From Anaeramoeba flamelloides (Eukaryota; Metamonada; Anaeramoebidae), in the NCBI GenBank assembly GCA_027625915.1, contig JANTQA010000070.1:3415001-3479000 (forward strand): 64,000 bases of DNA. Reading direction: 5' to 3'. The notes under the pieces were generated by a model. It was not told where the DNA came from and made no database searches. It saw nothing but the letters and a program-made list of their open reading frames with translations. Of this stretch, positions 60,701 through 64,000 are shown piece by piece. The position numbers and the translations under genes were made by a program. The first letter of the stretch is position 1. Each line of letters begins with the position of its first letter.

Positions 60701-62029
60701 TTGCTCTTCAAAAATGAAGTAGGAGATAATAGTTGTACAAATCAGGAAAATTATAAATTGTCAAAATTGGTACATTTCTCTATTTATTAAAAAAGGCTGA
60801 ATTATCAAGTTTTAGAAATTAGTTAATTATATTGAAATATATTGAGTGTGGGTATTTAAAAAACACATTTTTGGACACTTTAGAGTATGCTCAGACACGA
60901 TAGGTAGATTTGATTAGTCTGGATGACATGTTTGGGAATTTGGCTAGTATTTGGAAAAAAAAGAAATTAACACAGGAATCATTATTTGTGTCAAATGTTT
61001 AAAGCGATAAAAAACCCTCACATAATTTTGGTTGTTAAAATTGTATTTTAACTAAAATTATAAAAACATCTAGTATTATTAGTTTCAACAAGTTTAAGAA
61101 ATATAATACTACACTTCAAGAAAGAATATTTTAACCCCCCCCCCCCCCTCACTTTCGTTAAAAATACCTTATAACACTTCACATAGATAAAAATAACCAA
61201 GGTATTCTTCAAAAATATAAAAAAAATACAATTAGTCAAATTTTGAAATTTAAATAATACCAAAAAAAAACAAACTTAAAAAAAAGAATATGAAGAGAAT
61301 AATGATAAAACAACATTTTTGAAAAGAATAAAAATAAAAAATATTTAAATAAATTAGAAAAAATTATTTTTATTTCCAAAATGGCAAACCATATAATTAG
61401 AATTTTCGATAACACACAAACAATAATACTATAAAGTTGGTAAACACGCTGTGAAAAATAATTTAGATAAACTCCTTCTGAGCCAAATTTGATACTGTTT
61501 TATTAAAGAAATAAAACACACCCAATGAATTTTATTGAATCTTCTTTATATTATACATTTCCGATTCATTGATAGGATAATTTTTTCGAATTAGGTCAAT
61601 TTTTTTTTTTTTTCCTCTTTAGTCAAATTTTTATTTTTTTTGTTTTTCTTTTTTTCAAAAAAATCAATTTGAAAAAAAAAAAATTTCAAAACCACAGATT
61701 AGCTTTAAGAAAATAGAGGTCAAAAAATTTCTTTTAAAATCGATAAATTTACTTTGAAAAAATCTCTTGTTAAAAATATTAATTTCCTAGTCTGCTTTTG
61801 AAAATTTGTACAATTCCTTTCAATGAAAGGGATCGCAAACAACTTTTAAGTTGTAACTATTAAAAGTTTATTTTTCTTAATATTTTTTTAAAAAAAGTAC
61901 TTTCTTTTAAAAATATAAAACCTGAAAAATGTTTTCGAAAAACACTTGGTTTTATTAAAATATCAGTAAATTCTATACAACATTATTTTTTTTTGGGATA
62001 AAACATATTTTATACTGAAAAATTCAATA
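60701..62029. other. Gene-free stretch with a C14 run
   Basis: No gene. Its one striking item is a run of 14 C at 61135-61148. Confidence 0.4.
61135..61148. repeat. Homopolymer of 14 C
   Basis: Uninterrupted C run in an AT-rich background, the only long G/C homopolymer in the window. Confidence 0.85.
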
Positions 62030-62850
62030 AAAAAGGTTTAAGGGATCAGTACTCTACGACAACAAGACAATATTTTAAAATATGTTATTGGTGGAATTCT
62101 CTAATTAAAATTTTTTTAGATATGACAAGTTTCATAAAATTACGATCGACTAAGAAACCCAAAAAAGAATATTTTTGCACTTAGATCAATCTTTTTTTAC
62201 TTTTTTTCTGAAAAAGAAAATATTTAAATTCATTTTATTTTGAACATACCAAAAAAATCTTTACCTTATATATATAATTTACACCATTATCACACGATAT
62301 CAAATCTTTTTTGACCTGAATATTAATCTAAAGTTTTTTTTTTAGTTTTTTGAAAATAATTCTTTTCTAAGATCAAAAAATGAGTTAGTCAACTTATTTA
62401 ATAAACTGAAAAATAACCGTATTTTTTTCCGAAGGGTAGTTATAAATATTAAAATTTTCAAGTTAATAACAAATTTATCTAAAATTATACTTTTTTTCTA
62501 AGATAAAATTTGATATTTCAAAATATAAATATATAAAAGATCTTTTGGGAATTAAGTAATTTTGTCATCAAAATTCAAAATCATTTTTTTTCATAACAAT
62601 AATTGAATTGTTATAAATATTCTTGCGAATAAGACCAAATATTTTGTTAATAAAATTTATCAAAATTCAAAAATTATAATTAAATTTATTAGTCACTATT
62701 TAAACAAAGTATGCAACTTTTTTTTTAAAACTTTAAAGAATAAATTTTTTTTGTTGAATAGATCTAAATTTCCTTGATAAAATATTGTGAAAATTATTTC
62801 AAAATTTCATTTATTTAATCACCCAAATCCATGATTACTTTTCTTTATAT
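62030..62850. repeat. Interspersed repeat family R2, copy 3 (inverted)
   Basis: Reverse complement of 50.40-51.19 kb, with the strongest block around ctctacgacaacaagacaat and aaaatatgttattggtgg, then ttcttgcgaataagaccaaa. Confidence 0.65.
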
Positions 62851-63162
62851 GTATATCAGTTGGAATATTAATAATTAAAAATAATAACAAAATAAAAAAA
62901 TTTCTTATAAAATTAGGACTTTTCAACCTCAAACCAAAAATATTTTACACAAGTTTCATGTATTAACTCAACACGATCACAAAAAAAATTTCGAAAAAAA
63001 AATACACATTTGTTAAATTTTTACTTTTTGAGTACTTCAGTTATAATAAAAACTCTTGGTTAATAAAAGATCTTGGATCGAAAAATTATTTTTCAATGTA
63101 TTTTTCAATTAAAGTTGGAAAATCAAAATTCCAGGTTCTATTGAGATTTTTTTCAAATTTAA

Positions 63163-63365
63163 TACAGTCAGTTTCACTTTTGAGGCACAAACTATCAACG
63201 AAATTTAAGGCACAAAAAAAAATCTCAAATTAAAGCACAAAATTCAAATTCTAGTAAAAATAAATTGTAAAAAAAAAAAATTCCAAATTTTGTACCTTAA
63301 TTTGAGATTTTTTTGTACCTTAAATTTCGTTGAAAGTTTGTGCCTTAAAAGTGAAACTGACTGTA
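63163..63365. mobile_element. TA-CAGTCAG foldback MITE, copy G
   Basis: Clean termini, TACAGTCAGTTTCAC and GTGAAACTGACTGTA, with long symmetric arms. With copy D it is the best-preserved copy. Confidence 0.9.
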
Positions 63366-63514
63366 GTAAAAAATTTGAATATTTTTTTTTATAAGTGTTT
63401 ATAATAATATCTTCCAAAAACATTTTAAATCAAATAAATATCCCCTATCTTCACTATCAATTATTTTGACTATTAACGAATTATTTATTTATATAAATTG
63501 AAAATAATATTTTT

Positions 63515-64000
63515 TTTTTGGATTTTCCCTTTAGATTTTTTTAATTTTTGAAATGAACAGAAAATTTTTATAAATTTTCAGTTTATTTCAAAAAGTAAAA
63601 AAAACTACCTTTTTCTTTTCTGGTATTCAACATAATAGAGAAAAATCTTTGATTTTACTCAATTCTTTCAAATTCTGGAAAACCACTGTTAGCTTTTCTT
63701 GAGTTTTCTGTTTATTTGGAAAATCTATTGATTTTACATATAAAATATAAAACCCAAGAAAGGCTAGGCTCTCTACAGTACTCTAGGAACACTTTTCATT
63801 CGGTTTGTCAGTATTTAATAGAATGGAGTAAAATCCAAGCTTTAACTAAATTTTGTGAATTCTCAACAACAGGTGTTAGCTTTTCTTGGGTTTTCTATTT
63901 TATATATAAAATCAATAGATTTTCCAAATAAACAGAAAACCTCAAGAAAAGCTAGGCACTCTAGGAACATTTTTAATAATTCCATAAGGTATTTCTTTAT
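63515..64000. repeat. Modular hairpin cluster 6 (runs off the window)
   Basis: H1 at 63538-63605, H2 at 63612-63682, H3 at 63690-63765, linker ctctacagtactctaggaac, a decayed H2, and H3 again at 63880-63955, followed by another linker. The cluster probably continues past 64000. Confidence 0.7.

Noticed and set aside
1-64000. Search for virus-like or LTR-type elements
   Set aside because: No reverse transcriptase, integrase, capsid or envelope-like reading frame and no long direct terminal repeats were recognised; the mobile DNA seen is all of foldback/MITE type.

Overview
The window is very AT-rich (long A and T runs everywhere), has compact protein genes with short AT-rich GT-AG introns of about 130-260 bases, and shows no bacterial operon structure. 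The gene set (fimbrin, an actin, a RhoGAP with FAM13-like repeats, an RGS protein, eIF2 alpha) points to the nuclear genome of an amoeboid, actin-rich protist. Lysine/glutamate-rich low-complexity tracts and RhoGAP-FAM13-like proteins fit a genome such as Anaeramoeba, but that is inference from protein style, not proof. No rRNA, tRNA, CRISPR or virus-like element was recognised.

Layout. 0.4-1.7 kb (+) and 10.3-11.6 kb (-) hold two convergent, two-exon paralogues with an N-terminal helical bundle (resembling MLKL/HeLo-type cell-death bundles) joined to an EF-hand C-terminus. The 8.5 kb between them is packed with inverted repeats, including one exact 237-bp inverted repeat. 15.8-17.7 kb has a small divergent membrane-protein candidate and eIF2 alpha flanking a TGACGTCA palindrome. 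26.0-27.2 kb (-) is a divergent actin whose nucleotide-binding loops have lost key residues. 31.7-38.8 kb is a probable PAS/coiled-coil/RGS/DUF547 gene with one 3.4-kb intron and a 28-A run that breaks the frame. 44.9-46.0 kb is a lysine/glutamate-rich SAP-domain protein. 51.4-54.6 kb (-) is a RhoGAP/IQ/FAM13-like protein, with a copy of its 3' end at 49.65 kb. 57.8-59.9 kb is fimbrin/plastin.

Intergenic space is built from several repeat families: a ~200-bp foldback MITE with TA-CAGTCAG termini (seven copies, Tc1/mariner style); clusters of three different ~70-bp hairpin modules joined by GC-richer ~10-mers (six clusters); and longer, older interspersed families (18.5/50.1/62.0 kb; 12.1/27.9 kb; 39.6/60.1 kb; 3.2/27.6 kb; 23.4/55.9 kb). 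Nested insertions give a relative chronology, and one MITE has a paralogous empty site in this same window.

Functionally the genes share a cytoskeleton and signalling theme: fimbrin bundles actin, RhoGAP switches off Rho-type GTPases, RGS acts on G-alpha, and both fimbrin and the paralogue pair carry calcium-binding loops. They are not arranged as a cluster and nothing shows co-regulation.
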